From NCBI GenBank assembly GCA_022835595.1, contig BQUP01000003.1, forward strand, positions 2,280,975 through 2,344,974: 64,000 bases of DNA. Direction: 5' to 3'. Positions 21,901 to 33,451 of the stretch are shown here, piece after piece. The DNA comes from Cystobasidium ongulense (taxonomy: Eukaryota; Basidiomycota; Cystobasidiomycetes; Cystobasidiales; Cystobasidiaceae). Both the position numbers and the translations under genes were made by a program. Each line of letters opens with the position of its first letter. Within the stretch, counting starts at the first letter, position 1. The notes beneath the pieces were generated by a model. It did no database searches. It saw nothing but the letters and a program-made list of their open reading frames with translations, and was not told the DNA's origin.

Positions 21901-23326
21901 TGCTTCCAAGCCTTCCACCTTGATTTGCCCGCTAGCAATCATGGCATCTCTGCGGGCTTTTGCTGCAGCAGCATCAGCTTTCTGTTTGGGGGTCATGTAT
22001 TTGCCCTCTTTCTTGAGCTGATCAATTTTGGCCTTTTCTTTCTCTTTCTTGCGGCGCTTCTCCTCCTCCTTCTGGTGTTCGATTTCGGCCAGCCGAGCAT
22101 CTTCTTCTTCAATTGCTCGTCGCTCCTCTTCTTCGCGGCGACGTGCTTCTTCTTGATCTGCTTTCTGTTTAGCCATGGCTGCTTGAAGAGCGGCAATGTG
22201 AGCAGGGACCTTTTTACCAGCTGCCGGTTTAGCAGCTGCAGCGGGTTCTTCGGCCTTCGCTGCTGCTTTTTTCTTCTTCTTTTTGTTTTTAGAAGCTGAT
22301 GTAACCCCTCCTTCTTCTTCCTCGCCCTCGTCTACTTCAACCCCTGGTTCTGCATTCGTCACCTTGGCTGCCGCAGGCGTCTTGTCTTCAGCTTCATCTT
22401 GCTGTGCATTGCCACCGCTCGCAGCTTTCTTTGCAGCAGCTTGTGCTTTCTTCTTAGCCTGTGAAGATATACCGTTAATTTAGACGACAGGTGTAACGCG
22501 AAGACGAATTCTGCCTCACCTTTTCCTTTTCTTTTTTCAAGCGTTCCTTCTCTTTCTTTGACAATACGCCGCCTTTATTCTCTCCGTCGTCCTCGGCTTC
22601 AGCAGCATCATCGGCTTGAGCAGGTGTTGCTGCACGAGCTGGTGCATCTGTGATCTCCTCCTTGGCGCTCGCTTCTGGCGCTGACGCCTTTTCTGCTGCA
22701 CCTGGCTGTTGGTGTTCAGGTTCTTTGACGGACAGACTTTTGATTTGCTCATTTAGAAACTCGTCATCATCATCCATGCCCGGCTGATACTGTGTCTTGC
22801 CCTTCTTTGCCTTCTTGCCTTTGCCTTTGGCCTTGACAGGTCCGAACTCTTCGTCCATCAACTCGTCGGCAGTCATTTGGATAGGCGCCTTGCTGGCCTG
22901 GACATCTTCAGCGATTGCGTCGCTGTTCAGGGTACCATCTTCGTCTTCTTCCTCGACAGCACCTTTCTTGGACTTTTTCTTATCCTTCTTAGCTTTCTTC
23001 TTGCTCTCGGTAGAGCGGATTGTCGCCATCAGGCCGCCTCCATCCTCCTCGTCGTCGTCGCCTGCATCGTCGTCAACGAACGATGAGAAGTTGGCAAAGC
23101 GCGAGGCTGCACTAGTAGGCTTGACCTCCTCTTCTGTATCACTTCCAACAGCCGCGCTGACTACTGGAGGAGTCGCTGGGGATGCTGGCTCGTCGTCCGA
23201 CCTGCAGGTCAAAAGCAATCCAGGATTTTGCGAGGTCAGTCAGTGGTCGCTGGACAAGCATACCAAGCAGCCCACTCACCAGTCGCCAGCCTGCTTCTTT
23301 CCCTTCTTCTTGTCTTTCTTCGCCAT
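18976..23326 (-). CDS. FUN12: Translation initiation factor eIF5B, 1282 aa
   Basis: Eight exons: 23280-23326, 22520-23201, 20761-22458, 20222-20698, 19558-20142, 19392-19489, 19198-19325 and 18976-19109 (3849 nt). The N-terminal ~680 residues are Lys/Glu-rich and disordered ([11 protein letters not shown] start, long charged helices, Ser/Asp runs), as in all eIF5Bs. The GTPase core has G1 GHVDTGKT at 690, G3 DTPGH at 754-758 and G4 NKID at 808-811, split by an intron. The remainder has the domain II-IV blocks VTSLEIN and FGRHF and ends in [11 protein letters not shown]. eIF5B joins the ribosomal subunits at the start codon using GTP. The length is close to that of human eIF5B (1220 aa). Confidence 0.96.
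21265..21385 (-). repeat. FUN12: Ser/Asp-codon repeat in eIF5B
   Basis: A run of TCN/GAC codon repeats on the minus strand encodes an acidic Ser-Asp stretch ([13 protein letters not shown] type) just before the GTPase domain. It is coding, in frame and disordered, and looks like a casein-kinase-II-type acidic region. Confidence 0.85.
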
Positions 23327-23754
23327 GCTTGCTAATGTAAGCTAATTGTCGCAATGCGAACGATGTCGTCCGTAGCCTTTTGTTCTTCTATGGCATAAAC
23401 TGGTGGCAAAGGTGCAAGAAACCATTTCTACAATACTGTTGAAACTGCAAGCTAGACTGACGTGACTTGAAGGGCAAGCATTCTTTTAAGAATAAGATTA
23501 GAAATGGTCCTCGGGTTTATGATTATGAACTCATAGTTCTATGCTGCTATACTACCACTATACTGACAACTAATGCGATAGCCAAATACTATCGACAATC
23601 TCCACGGTCTGGATTCTTTACACAGATGAACTTCTAATATAGCTATGATTCTTATCATTATGGGTGTTTCCTTCGCAGGCAAGTAGATTAAAGAGACGAC
23701 TAATCGGCAGCTAACCTCAGGCAGATTAACATGCGACAGACTTTCACTGCAGGT
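23327..23754. other. Intergenic, 428 bp
   Basis: Between the eIF5B start and the stop of the next minus-strand gene. It is AT-richer than its surroundings. No gene seen; should contain the eIF5B promoter. Confidence 0.45.
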
Positions 23755-26700
23755 TTACCTGGTGACCTTCCGACTGCCAGGTAAGCCCAGCTGTAGAAAG
23801 GATGTGACGAGTCAGTTACTGAGTCCCAGGTAGAGGATCGACTTCACTTACGCCCAGACCAAAGGTACCGCGAGATGCTGGAGCAGATCGGGCAGGGTGG
23901 TGATGGCCTTGCTCAGCCACGGGTGCAGTTTCTTCACCGAATTCAATGGCTTGCATGTGCTTCATCATCTTTGACAAATCTGAGTCTGCACTCAATCTAA
24001 AGTTTGCCTTAGCAGGATTGGCTTTCGATGGCTTGCCATACCTGCCAGATGAAGGCACAAGGCTTGGTATAGCGGAAGCTGGTGTGGCTGGAGCTGAAGT
24101 TGTGTGACCGTCGCTCCTGCCTTCATTTCCTAAGAACGCCCCGTGGGGGTTCCTGCCCAGCTCTGGTGTACGTTGAAGGTAAGCTAGGTAGTCTCCGTTG
24201 GGCCCGGATCTTGTCTCGCTCAACATTGGCAGAGACGTGGAGGCGACCATCGCTGAGGATGCTGACAAAGTCTGCGATCCTGTCTGGGGGCTAAGTCCTG
24301 CATTTGAGCTTTGTGGAGTGCTTGAGTCGTTGCGAATGAGCGATGGAGTGGATTGTGAACGGTTTTCATCATCTACGATGAATTGAGGTGGATAAGATGG
24401 CATGAAAGATGGTAATTGGATGGGCCGACGAGACGGAGATGGCAAAGATGTATGAGTAGGCGGGCTGGGATACTCTGCTCCAGCAAACTGTGGCGAGGTC
24501 ATGCTCGCAGGAGATGTAGATGGCATAGGCATTGAATGAACATTTTGCAGATTAGGCGACAGAGAATCTTGCGCCCTTGCTGTAGCAGCCAAGCTGGCTA
24601 GTGACGACTTCCGTGGTATTCTAGCCGTTTGCGAGAATGGTGGGTTCGGTTTACTTAGGATGGAAGCAGGTCCCTCTGCTTGCTGGGGAGTACTCGGTGA
24701 TGCGGGTAAGGAGATTTGCGCTGCAACTTCTGTGTAAAGAAGAAGAGACGTTGGTCAGGAAAGATTCCCGACGACGGTAGCGATGGTTCACTCACTCTGT
24801 ACGGATTCGTCTGTGTGCGAAGGTCCTTCCTTCTGCCACCACTTGAAGCCTTTAAGCCCGGGCAAAGGAGGCTTCGCTTTCTCTGACTGGGTAGGGCTAC
24901 TGGCTTCCTTGGTGTTGACAGATATACTTGACTCTTTTTGACTGTTCTTCCCCGACCAGCCTTTCAGCTTGAGTCCTGCCGCAAACTTGCTAGACATCCC
25001 GTGCTTTAAAGTGGGGGTGTTTGGCGCATCCGGCGCTTCGTGTCGCTCGAGATTGAAGGTGACCCGTTGCTGAGGAGAGCTGGCAACGCTTGGCGCGTCA
25101 TAGGGGATAGTCGTCGATGCTAGCGACTCCCCACCTGGGGATGTGATCTGTTGATCTTGGGTGATTTCCCTGGTTGGCGTTCCTACCTGAGGTAGGTCAA
25201 CGGTGTACGCCAAAGGAGTGGGCCCACCGAGATCATCCGAGGCCATTCCGACAGGACTACCAGGCGCAGATCTATCAGAGCGGATTTTAAGAGGCAATGG
25301 CGGCGCCATGTAGTCCGAACTTTGACTTTGCACCGAATCGGTAGACCGTGACCCTGCTAGGAGCGTTCTCTCGTTGGCTGTTGGCTCGTCGATGCTAGGT
25401 CGAGTCTCGTCCTGTATACTGACAGCACTTTGTGCATCTTCATGCTCGAAAGATTCTCTGATGCTGGGCGTATCAGAAAGCGTAGCTCTCGGACTTGAGG
25501 CAGCTAGTAGTTCATTCAACGAGTCCTTTCCGTAGCCTGGCACAGATCCCAACGATCCGTTCGTCAGAAGGAAGGCTGCCAGATTCGGTGGGTTCTCCTT
25601 TAAGAAAAGAAACAGAGTGTCAGACTTGACATCGAGGATGAATGCGCTCTGCGACATATGGCTCACCCCATTATCCCCTAAGCTGGTCTTTAACGCTCTT
25701 GGAGATAGCTCAGCTAGGGCGCGTTCGATCTCGTCCAAATTGTCCATCATTTCCACACTGCTTGACCTGCTTCTAGCACTTTGTGCGTAGAGACTGGCGA
25801 GGGAAGCTCTACTCTGCGGACCATCGCCAAATTGTGACAAGAACTGGGGTAGTTCTCCAACGGGCATGTCGGTCCCTGCCTCTTCTTCTCTGTCATCAGT
25901 ATTGACGCTATTGCCGCGGGATCTGAGGTTGCCCATGGCGGACAGCTGGTCCGCCCAGTCGGATGGCAGACGAGCGTCCCTGTTAGTAATCTTCGGTGCT
26001 TCGGTCAAAGTGTTTTCAGGCTCCCAGATAGAAGGCTGACTCGCCAACGAAGCGAGAGACTTGGTCGATGTCGAAGGTGCAAGTGTAGATAGACTGAGGT
26101 TCGAGTCGGATTCCGGTAGCGCGATTGTTGCAGGGTCCACGAAAGAAAGGGTTCTACTGGGAATAGGTCGCTTGGGCGATGCCGTCATGGCACGAGATCC
26201 ATTTGGAGACGAGGTGTTCGCCTGTTCAACTGGTTCTACATCTGTATCAATGGCAGTCTGAGTCAAGATTTGACTCTGCGCCGATAATCGCTTCGGTGAG
26301 TCACCGAGGTCAATGGGCGAAGAGAGTCCGAAATGCATGGGTGCCGCATTTGCTTTGAGCAGATCGGTAACATCTTTGACATCGTTTTCAGGTGGGCCAA
26401 CGGGTGAATTCAAAGTATCGCGTGCCTCGTCATCGTATTCGAAGGGATCCAGAGAGGATGATGCAGATGCAGGAATAGTGTGAGTATGCAGCATTGAATT
26501 ACTGGATATACCTAAACCCAAAGCAGTCTGAACGAGCTCCTCTGCAGGAGAGTCAGTTGCACTATCCTCCGGATTATCGTGCGAGTATTTGATCTGTGCC
26601 CAGGTGTTGGCATCGCTTGGAAACATGTCTTTGAGCGGATCGCCTTTGCTGAGATCGATATCATCGTCGTCGTGGTCGATAGGGGATCGGATTGCGTTGG

Positions 26701-29362
26701 CTTCGCTTGCTTCGTACTGTAACTCTTCATCTCCAGCCTCAGAAGCTGAAGGGGTGCCTGAACTTTTCACAGGCTGGTCTTCGTGATGAGATGATGTTCT
26801 TGAAAGGGAGCGGACGCTTGATGTGAAGGGCATCTCTGTCGCTCCTTCATCATCTGCAAGAGCCTGATACCCGCTTTCATCCATGCTGACAGCGTCGAAT
26901 GATGAAGAGGAATGGCGGGATGTCGCAGAGATGGGCGACTGTACGAGTGATGGCCGTACGTCTCCAACTGGGACGTCTTGACTTTCAGTCACCTCTTCGT
27001 CCGCCGGTTCTTTAGTTTGGGATTGTACAGAAGCACGAGGAGCTGCGTCTGAGAGCGCTGACTGTGGTCTACTTTGAGAAGTGGCTTCCGAAAAGGTGGA
27101 CTGTTTTTGCAGGCTGGCCAACTCTTGCTGAGTACTGTATTGGTCTGGATCATGGAAGCCCGACTGTCTCGCACTGCTGCCAGTGTGCGAGTTGGTAACG
27201 ATAGGGTTATGCAGTTGTACGGATCTAGAATCGGAAGGAGACGGTGACGCTGACCGGGTCGAAAAGATAGAAGCCGCTCGTACCCGGGGAGTCGCATTCA
27301 TCGCTTCAATGTTGGCTTCGTGCCCGAAGCTGCTGCTACTAGATCGTTCACTCGCAAGCTGCGGGGAGCCATCAGTAGACCTTGAAAGGTCTGTCTGCCA
27401 GCTAGCTGAATCATTGCTGCTGCGTTGCGAAAAAGGGACTTGTGCAGGGGAGAGTAGTGATGCTTGTGAAGCCTGTGAAGATCTCTTGCTCCCGTCGAGC
27501 GTCGGATGATCAGCTATCGAGTGAGAGTCGGTGTTGTCAAGATTAAAAGTGTATTCCGGTTGAATGCTTTCCGGCCGAACCTGCTGTGGGGTTGACTCTG
27601 CGAGCTCGCTAGCTGAGCGCATTGAAGGAGTCGCTCGGCTGTCTACTGACGACATACTGTCACGAATGACCAGGTGCGCTTGCGGTGAGTCCAAGTGGGT
27701 ATCTGCGGTATGGTGGTCTCCTTTCTCCGCTTCATCGATACTGCGAGCTTGCTCGCTGGAGAAAGATGGATGTGACTTCCCAGCGACCGAATCTGCCGTG
27801 GACACCGGTCGAGTCGAGCTTTGAGGACCGAGCTCGGATATGAGGTTTCGCTCGCGGAGCCAGCTACCAGCATTCGAGACCGTCGATAAGTGGCGTGGCA
27901 TAGTATGTCTGGTAGAGCTGTGTGTTGGTTCTGTTGGCGATGTACTTCCAGATGACTGGATGTTTGCGCTCTGCACCCAGGCATCGAACCACTTGCCAGC
28001 CCCTCTTCGGTTGTCAATATCAAACTCGATTTTGCCGACTACTACTGCCTCCCCAAAAAGTGGTCCTTCTGCACTTGTGTGGCTCTGCGAATACGACCGA
28101 TTCGAGCGAGCTGAGTTCCTGGAAACGTTGCCCGGGCCATTCAGGTTGGACGCTCTACGGAATTGACCTTTTGTCAAATTGCGAGATCTGCCACGGGAAG
28201 CAGACGAATAGGATCTTGCATGTGGTGATGAAGGAATGGAGCTACTGAGATCTTGATTGTGAGAGGTGTTTGATGATTTCGTCTGGCGTACTGACCGCAA
28301 GTCAGGCGAGAGAATGTGACTGGTGTTGCTCGAAACAATGCTGTTATGACCGAGCAAATCTTCTGAAGTGAGAGCTGAGCTGTTGTCGGCTAGAGAGGAT
28401 ACGTCAGATTGAGGGTCGTTGGGAGAAGCGGGACGATTCTCGCTTGTGTTGAGAATTGTAGACGATTCATGAGGGCCATACGTTTGCTGCGAGAGTTTCA
28501 TCGACGGTGGAAGAGGTGGCATGGATGGAATTGACGAACTATGCTGGTCTTGTGCATACTGGTCAAAATCAGGCTCGTCTTCTTCGGACATGAAAGCTTC
28601 ATAGTCATCCTGTGGTGGTACGAAAAGCTGACCCCAAAGAAGCTGCCAGGCTTCGTCTCCGATTCTTGGCCCTCCGACAAGTGCATCGCTGAGCGGGTTC
28701 TGCTGCTCTTGATTCAGCTCGACAAGGTAGAGTGCAATGCCACCCGTCGATGGCAGACCGTATTCGCGAGCGATCGCAGCCATTTGACCAGCAAGTGTCG
28801 AGTGCAGAGGAACAAGTGTACCGCGCCTGCGAAGACCAAAGTATATACAACATCGAGTGATGATAGCGGCTCATCAGTTATGGCTTCTATGTACGCGTGT
28901 TATCGGCCTACAATACGCTACTTACCGAAACTTGCTCGGAGGTCCGTAGCCGCTGCAGAATGTTGACGTTCTGGGATGCGGAGGATCGTGTGGCAGCTGT
29001 TCTGGCGGCAGTACTGTGACTAGGTACCTCGAAGGTGGTGGTGCAGATTGCTGCATCTGAGGGTGCTGCCGCCCATATGATGGCGAAACACGCGTGTTTG
29101 AAAGCGAGGCGCTTTGGGAGAAATTGCTTGTCGGATTCATTGCTGGCTGCTGAGACGACGAAGGCGGGACGTTGACGGGGGCACCGCTTGGCGCCATGAA
29201 GCGCTTAGTGGAAGACGCGTTTCTCATGCTTGCTTGACGTCCACTTGCGAGTGCTGCAATCTTGCCGGGCGAGAGGTCGGCGGAAGTCGATGGTCCCTGC
29301 TGGACTATTTGTTCGACGAGGCGTTGCGGGGTCCTTGCACTGTCATAGACTCCTGATTCCAA
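23755..29362 (-). CDS. Large mostly disordered protein, about 1790 aa, function unknown
   Basis: Exons 28926-29362 (5' end uncertain), 24796-28826, 23852-24729 and 23755-23790 keep one frame through three GT-AG introns (5382 nt). No ATG opens the first exon, so an upstream coding exon or a later start (the ATG near 29230) is possible. A conserved-looking module spans residues about 95-220: RYLVTVLPPEQLPHDPPHPR, then YGPPSKFRRGTLVPLH and YGLPSTGGIALYLVELNQ. It resembles an uncharacterised N-terminal domain I believe is shared by basidiomycete proteins. After a FDAWVQSAN segment, over 1200 residues are Ser/Thr/Pro-rich and disordered with many SP/TP sites. The C-terminus has Lys-rich KLKGWSGKNSQK and KWWQKE. 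Scaffold or regulator is a guess. Confidence 0.75.
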
Positions 29363-30641
29363 GTCTCAGGTCCTTGATGCGCGTTGAGTTTGCTTCGACT
29401 GCTCCTGATGCTTGAAGGCGCGAATTTGGACTACGGTGTCGTATAAAGCGGTGTGTTTACGTACGTATCCGTCGGAACTGTCGGAGACCGATACTGCTGG
29501 ACTGCTTCAAGACTGGCGAACGTACGTGCACAGAAGTAAAAATCACTGCTGCTACTTTTCGAGGTAGGATTTGCTTGTGTTGGCCCGCGTTCAAGCTGGC
29601 TGATGGCCCGGTCGCGTCGGGTATTACCTTCGACGACTGGATTTGATCTGCAAGGACGGCGGATTTGCAGCGACTACCGTAGAGCAATACCTGCTCCAAG
29701 TGTCGGTCGCTGACTCTGAGTACGCGTCTGCAGTCGTTACGAACCGAAAGCAATACTTTCGACGACTGTTGACTGAAGTCCTGGCACCCTTGTTTACTGA
29801 TACAACCAGCAAATCTATGCCGTCTGATATCATACGGCAGCTTCCCCTGCGTGTCAACTTTGGCTTGTCAAGAAAGGCTAAAAAGCTTCCTCAACAATGC
29901 AGATGCTGCAAGGTCACTGGACTCTGGAAATATTCCCCCAGCATGCCACGCGCGATCAGACAGAGGTTTGCATAGGTGGGGACTGTCTCGAAAGCTGGCA
30001 GCTCCGACTCGGATAGACCTGTTCATAGTTCGAGGTTGGTCTTCTCATATTATTATTGACGGCCTGTCAAGTCCGCCCAGCATAATAATGGCATAAGTTA
30101 CAGTACCTCTTTCGGAGTGACCTGCGCATGTACACAGCTTACGACAGCACGCACTCTTATGCAAGAGCAACAAGAAGAGGGAGGGCAATCCTCAAATGAT
30201 AATCGTAAATATATGCTTTCACCACCGGAATTCTCGATCTGACGCGATTCTGCCTGAGAGTCCTCGACGCGTAAATTTACCGGCAATAACAGTCTTATCT
30301 TTGTCTTGACAATCGTACACCACAGCTGAGCAAGCTACATGCTGCTGTACCCTACTGGCGAGCGTAAGGGAAGACTGTTGCCCCTTGAGGAGCTGTACTG
30401 CCCAAAGCCGGACGGGCACCGTCCCTTCATCATGTGTACCGCTTCACATCCACCAGCTCCGCTCCACTCCAGGCGCGGCCTTTCATCACACTCACTACCG
30501 TACTCCCCAAAGCTAGGACGCATCGACTAAAATGCAGTCACTCACAGGTCCGCCGTTGCCCGTTGGACATCAACCAACTGCTTGTCTACATACTTTCACT
30601 CTCAAGCAATCACCCCCGACGGTGCCTAGCTGAAGGTGATA
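29363..30641. other. Divergent intergenic region, 1.28 kb
   Basis: Lies between the large minus-strand gene and the 250-aa plus-strand gene. It probably includes undetected 5' exons of the former and the promoters of both. A plus-strand frame open from before 29643 to 29975 (110 codons from the ATG) has plausible amino-acid composition but no motif and no clear splice partner, so I leave it uncalled. Confidence 0.4.
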
Positions 30642-31394
30642 ATGCCTCTGGAATTATACAGCTACAAGGAGGGCTGCCGGTCTACTCCAAAACTCCGTCG
30701 TAATCAGTCTGAATACAAGTACAAGAAGAATCCATCCATAGACTCCTTTACCTCTCTACGACCTAACTCGCCCGGATTGCAGACTCTTCCCAATTCGCCA
30801 GTCAGTCTAGTCTCGCCACAGTGGGAGATGAACGAGGTACCAAGTCCTGCGTATACTCGTTTTCCAGACGCCCATTCATCTTTTGAAGGGATAATGTCAC
30901 CTCTGGCACCTATCACACCCAACCAATCTCAATCAAGTGCATTAATCAGCACTTTCCTTGACCTAGACTGTAGTACACCTTCACCCGCCCACAAAGACGT
31001 CGAGCGTTTCTCGGCATTCGGTGATAGTCAAGACAAGTGCCAGATGCACAAAAAGGTCGGAGATGAAAGTACCGTTACGAAGTCAGCCGAGCATGTCTTG
31101 TCTCTGAATCTTCGCCCGTGTCAAGTTGCAGTCGTCAGAGATGCAAGACACGAGTCGGAAATTACTCAAATATACGATTGGAAAGGTAATGAGATAAGCT
31201 TTACCTTTGGCGGTGGATTCAAGCAATTCCAGCGAGACTACCGCCGGGATGGGCCATTTGAGGTTGAGCCGCTAGCCAAACGACCATGGTACAAGCTGAA
31301 AAGGTTCAAATGGGGCAAGGCCTCTAAGCATCCACTGATCGCAAAGTCAGGATGTCTTAGAACTTATACAGTCGAAACCTGGAGCCGGAGATAA
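30642..31394 (+). CDS. Hypothetical protein, 250 aa, single exon
   Basis: Intronless frame from the ATG at 30642 to the TAA at 31392-31394. An in-frame stop lies 9 bases upstream, so this ATG is the start. The first 130 residues are Ser/Pro-rich with several SP sites (RPNSPGLQTLPNSPVS, SPLAPITPN), so disordered and possibly phosphorylated. The C-terminal 90 residues look folded: LNLRPCQVAVVRDARHESE, EISFTFGGGFKQFQRDYRR, then basic aromatic WYKLKRFKWGKASKH. I recognise no family. Being intronless among intron-rich neighbours is unusual here but not unique. Confidence 0.6.
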   Translation: MPLELYSYKEGCRSTPKLRRNQSEYKYKKNPSIDSFTSLRPNSPGLQTLPNSPVSLVSPQWEMNEVPSPAYTRFPDAHSSFEGIMSPLAPITPNQSQSSALISTFLDLDCSTPSPAHKDVERFSAFGDSQDKCQMHKKVGDESTVTKSAEHVLSLNLRPCQVAVVRDARHESEITQIYDWKGNEISFTFGGGFKQFQRDYRRDGPFEVEPLAKRPWYKLKRFKWGKASKHPLIAKSGCLRTYTVETWSRR

Positions 31395-31545
31395 AGATAA
31401 TCTCGGTCCTTAGAAGCGTCCACGGTAGGATCGTATCTGCATTCAGTCAAACCATCCAGAGAGGACACCGAGTGGAGCTACGTAGACGTGTGATAGACAA
31501 GAGCAACTAAAGCAATCCAAGCACCTTAAAGACCTTGTTCTATAG

Positions 31546-32736
31546 TTACAGCGCACGGAATCTGTAATTTACGTAACTCATTCCCGGTTCTACGATACTG
31601 ATACCAATGGATTCGACTTCGGCTTTGCCAGCTGCTCCGGCAGCTACCAGAAGAGGTGTAAAATGCTCGACAGTTGGATGTGATCGCTTGAACTCTGGCA
31701 GAGATTCTAACTTGAGAAGAGCTTCCTTTCTCTGAACTGGGTCTTCTTTGGTAACAGCTTGACCGAGAGCTGCATCGAACGTCTTTGACTCGGCGAGGAC
31801 TTTGGCAGTTGCCGCCTCTCGGTCCACTTCGCTTGATGCCTGGATCTCGCCGAGGGATTCGAAGCTGTGTACGGCCATCCCCGATCCGACTATAAGGTAA
31901 CCTTGAGACCTGCAGAGTGGCGTCGGCTTCGTAGGAAAGGATTTTGCGACTGCGAATAGCACTGAAGCTTACCTCAATGTAGAGAGCGTCTCCCCGAGCG
32001 CTATTTGCTGCTCTAGGTTTGAGCCATGGAAGGTAGACACGAGAATGATAGGTATGTCGAGAGGCTGATCTTCGGGAAACATGATCTTGAAAGGTACCCT
32101 GTAGATATGTTTCAGCTAACCAGAATGACGACTACGCACTGCAAGTAAGTGGTGCCTCACCATACACCATGGTCTACGCCTCTTTCTACTCGCTTAGTAC
32201 GAATGCCTGCGGCTTTGATAGTTTTCCAGACCTCTTGGCCAAGGTGTGGCGCATCAGTGTGCTCCCAGTCGTATTGATAGACATGGGGCTGCGAGTCGTG
32301 AAAGTCGTTCACAAAGTCATGCTGTCGATAGTAGGAGAATTGTCAGATGAACGAGTTGCTCAAGCTGCACGTGATTGTCGCGCATATTGCTGCCTCACCC
32401 AAACTGGAGTTTTGTCCTTCACATTCACTACAATTAGATGTCAAGTCAGAGCAGCAGTCAGTCTCAAGAGACACGATAGTGCCATGGGCTTGTCGTATCG
32501 CAAGCACACTCACCCTCAATGAGGTTCGGACCGTGAATCTCGCCAGCTTCGAAATGGCCAGAGAAGATCACGACTGCTCTCGGACGCGGCTGAATGGCAC
32601 GAATCTCGTCTCCGATGAGACGCAGGTTGTCTTGAACGATCTTGTTGTTGGCATCTTCTCGGAACAGCAGGCCTACGCCGGCGTGTCCTAGATAGTATAC
32701 CGGCAACGGCTTCTCTGGCTGGACGATTGAAGGCAT
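31546..32736 (-). CDS. LigB-type extradiol ring-cleavage dioxygenase (4,5-DOPA dioxygenase-like), 300 aa
   Basis: Five exons: 32514-32736, 32399-32427, 32161-32321, 31973-32098 and 31546-31909 (903 nt). Family blocks are clear: YYLGHAGVGLLF (His18), VVIFSGHFEA (His61), GVDHGVWVPFKIMFP (His135), ILVSTFHG and the C-terminal GYLIVGSGMAVHS. Class III extradiol dioxygenases of this type bind Fe(II) or Zn with His residues and open catechol rings; plant and fungal members cleave DOPA. The first motif reads GHAG rather than the more usual HGSP/HGGP, which may alter substrate choice. The gene is divergent from a Dal5-type permease, 715 bp apart. Substrate unknown. Confidence 0.9.
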
Positions 32737-33451
32737 CGTGCACGATTGACTGACGAGCGGGATAAAGCAAAGAAAACCGAACTCAGGACTCACCAGCAAA
32801 AAACAAAGTCCAGCTTCTTTGGGTCATGCCATCCTGCTAGCGATGGCGTGCAAGTCGACCACCTTCAGCGGCCGGTAGGCCGGGCAATCCTCTTATCGCG
32901 GGAAGGCCGCCGAACACCTATGGTGCGACCATGTTCTCCGGTTCTCTTTCGCCGTCCTACGGTACAAGGCTCAGTCTGGATGCTGACTCACTGATCTTCA
33001 GGGCTCGTTTGTGTTTAATTATAGTGTCTGACTATGGGATTCACTCTGATTGCGTGACAAGGCGTGCTTGGCGTGAGCGCGACCAAAGCCGCTTCGGCTT
33101 ATTTCGACAGATTACGACCGTGTGATTGGTTCTCATCTTGATAACATGCCGTTGCGAAATGGTTTCTCTCATTCTCTTCTGGGGAAAGCTCATTATTGTA
33201 TCATACGGTACTCCCCCAGCTCCCAGAATCCGTGAAATCCGTGCGGTCGCAAATCAATTTGACGCGCGCAGGCGCACGATGCTTCTCGTATGTCGTGAGA
33301 ATGACGAGCTATGGCAGGACTTGATATCGCCTTGTGCCAGTCCAACGATGTGGTTCATATCCGATGTGGTATATATCCCAAACTTCCACGAACTGTAGGA
33401 CCTCCTTGTCTCTTCAAAGAAACATTCGCTGCCGTTCACTTCTAGCCAGAC
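32737..33451. promoter_or_regulatory. Divergent promoter region, dioxygenase / permease
   Basis: The 715-bp region between the two start codons must carry both promoters. No coding frame in it has recognisable content. A shared regulator is possible but not shown by the sequence. Confidence 0.5.

Noticed and set aside
21236-23345. Long plus-strand frames opposite the eIF5B N-terminus, rich in Ser, Leu and Phe
   Set aside because: They mirror Glu/Lys/Ala/Asp-rich codons of the disordered eIF5B region and have no domain.
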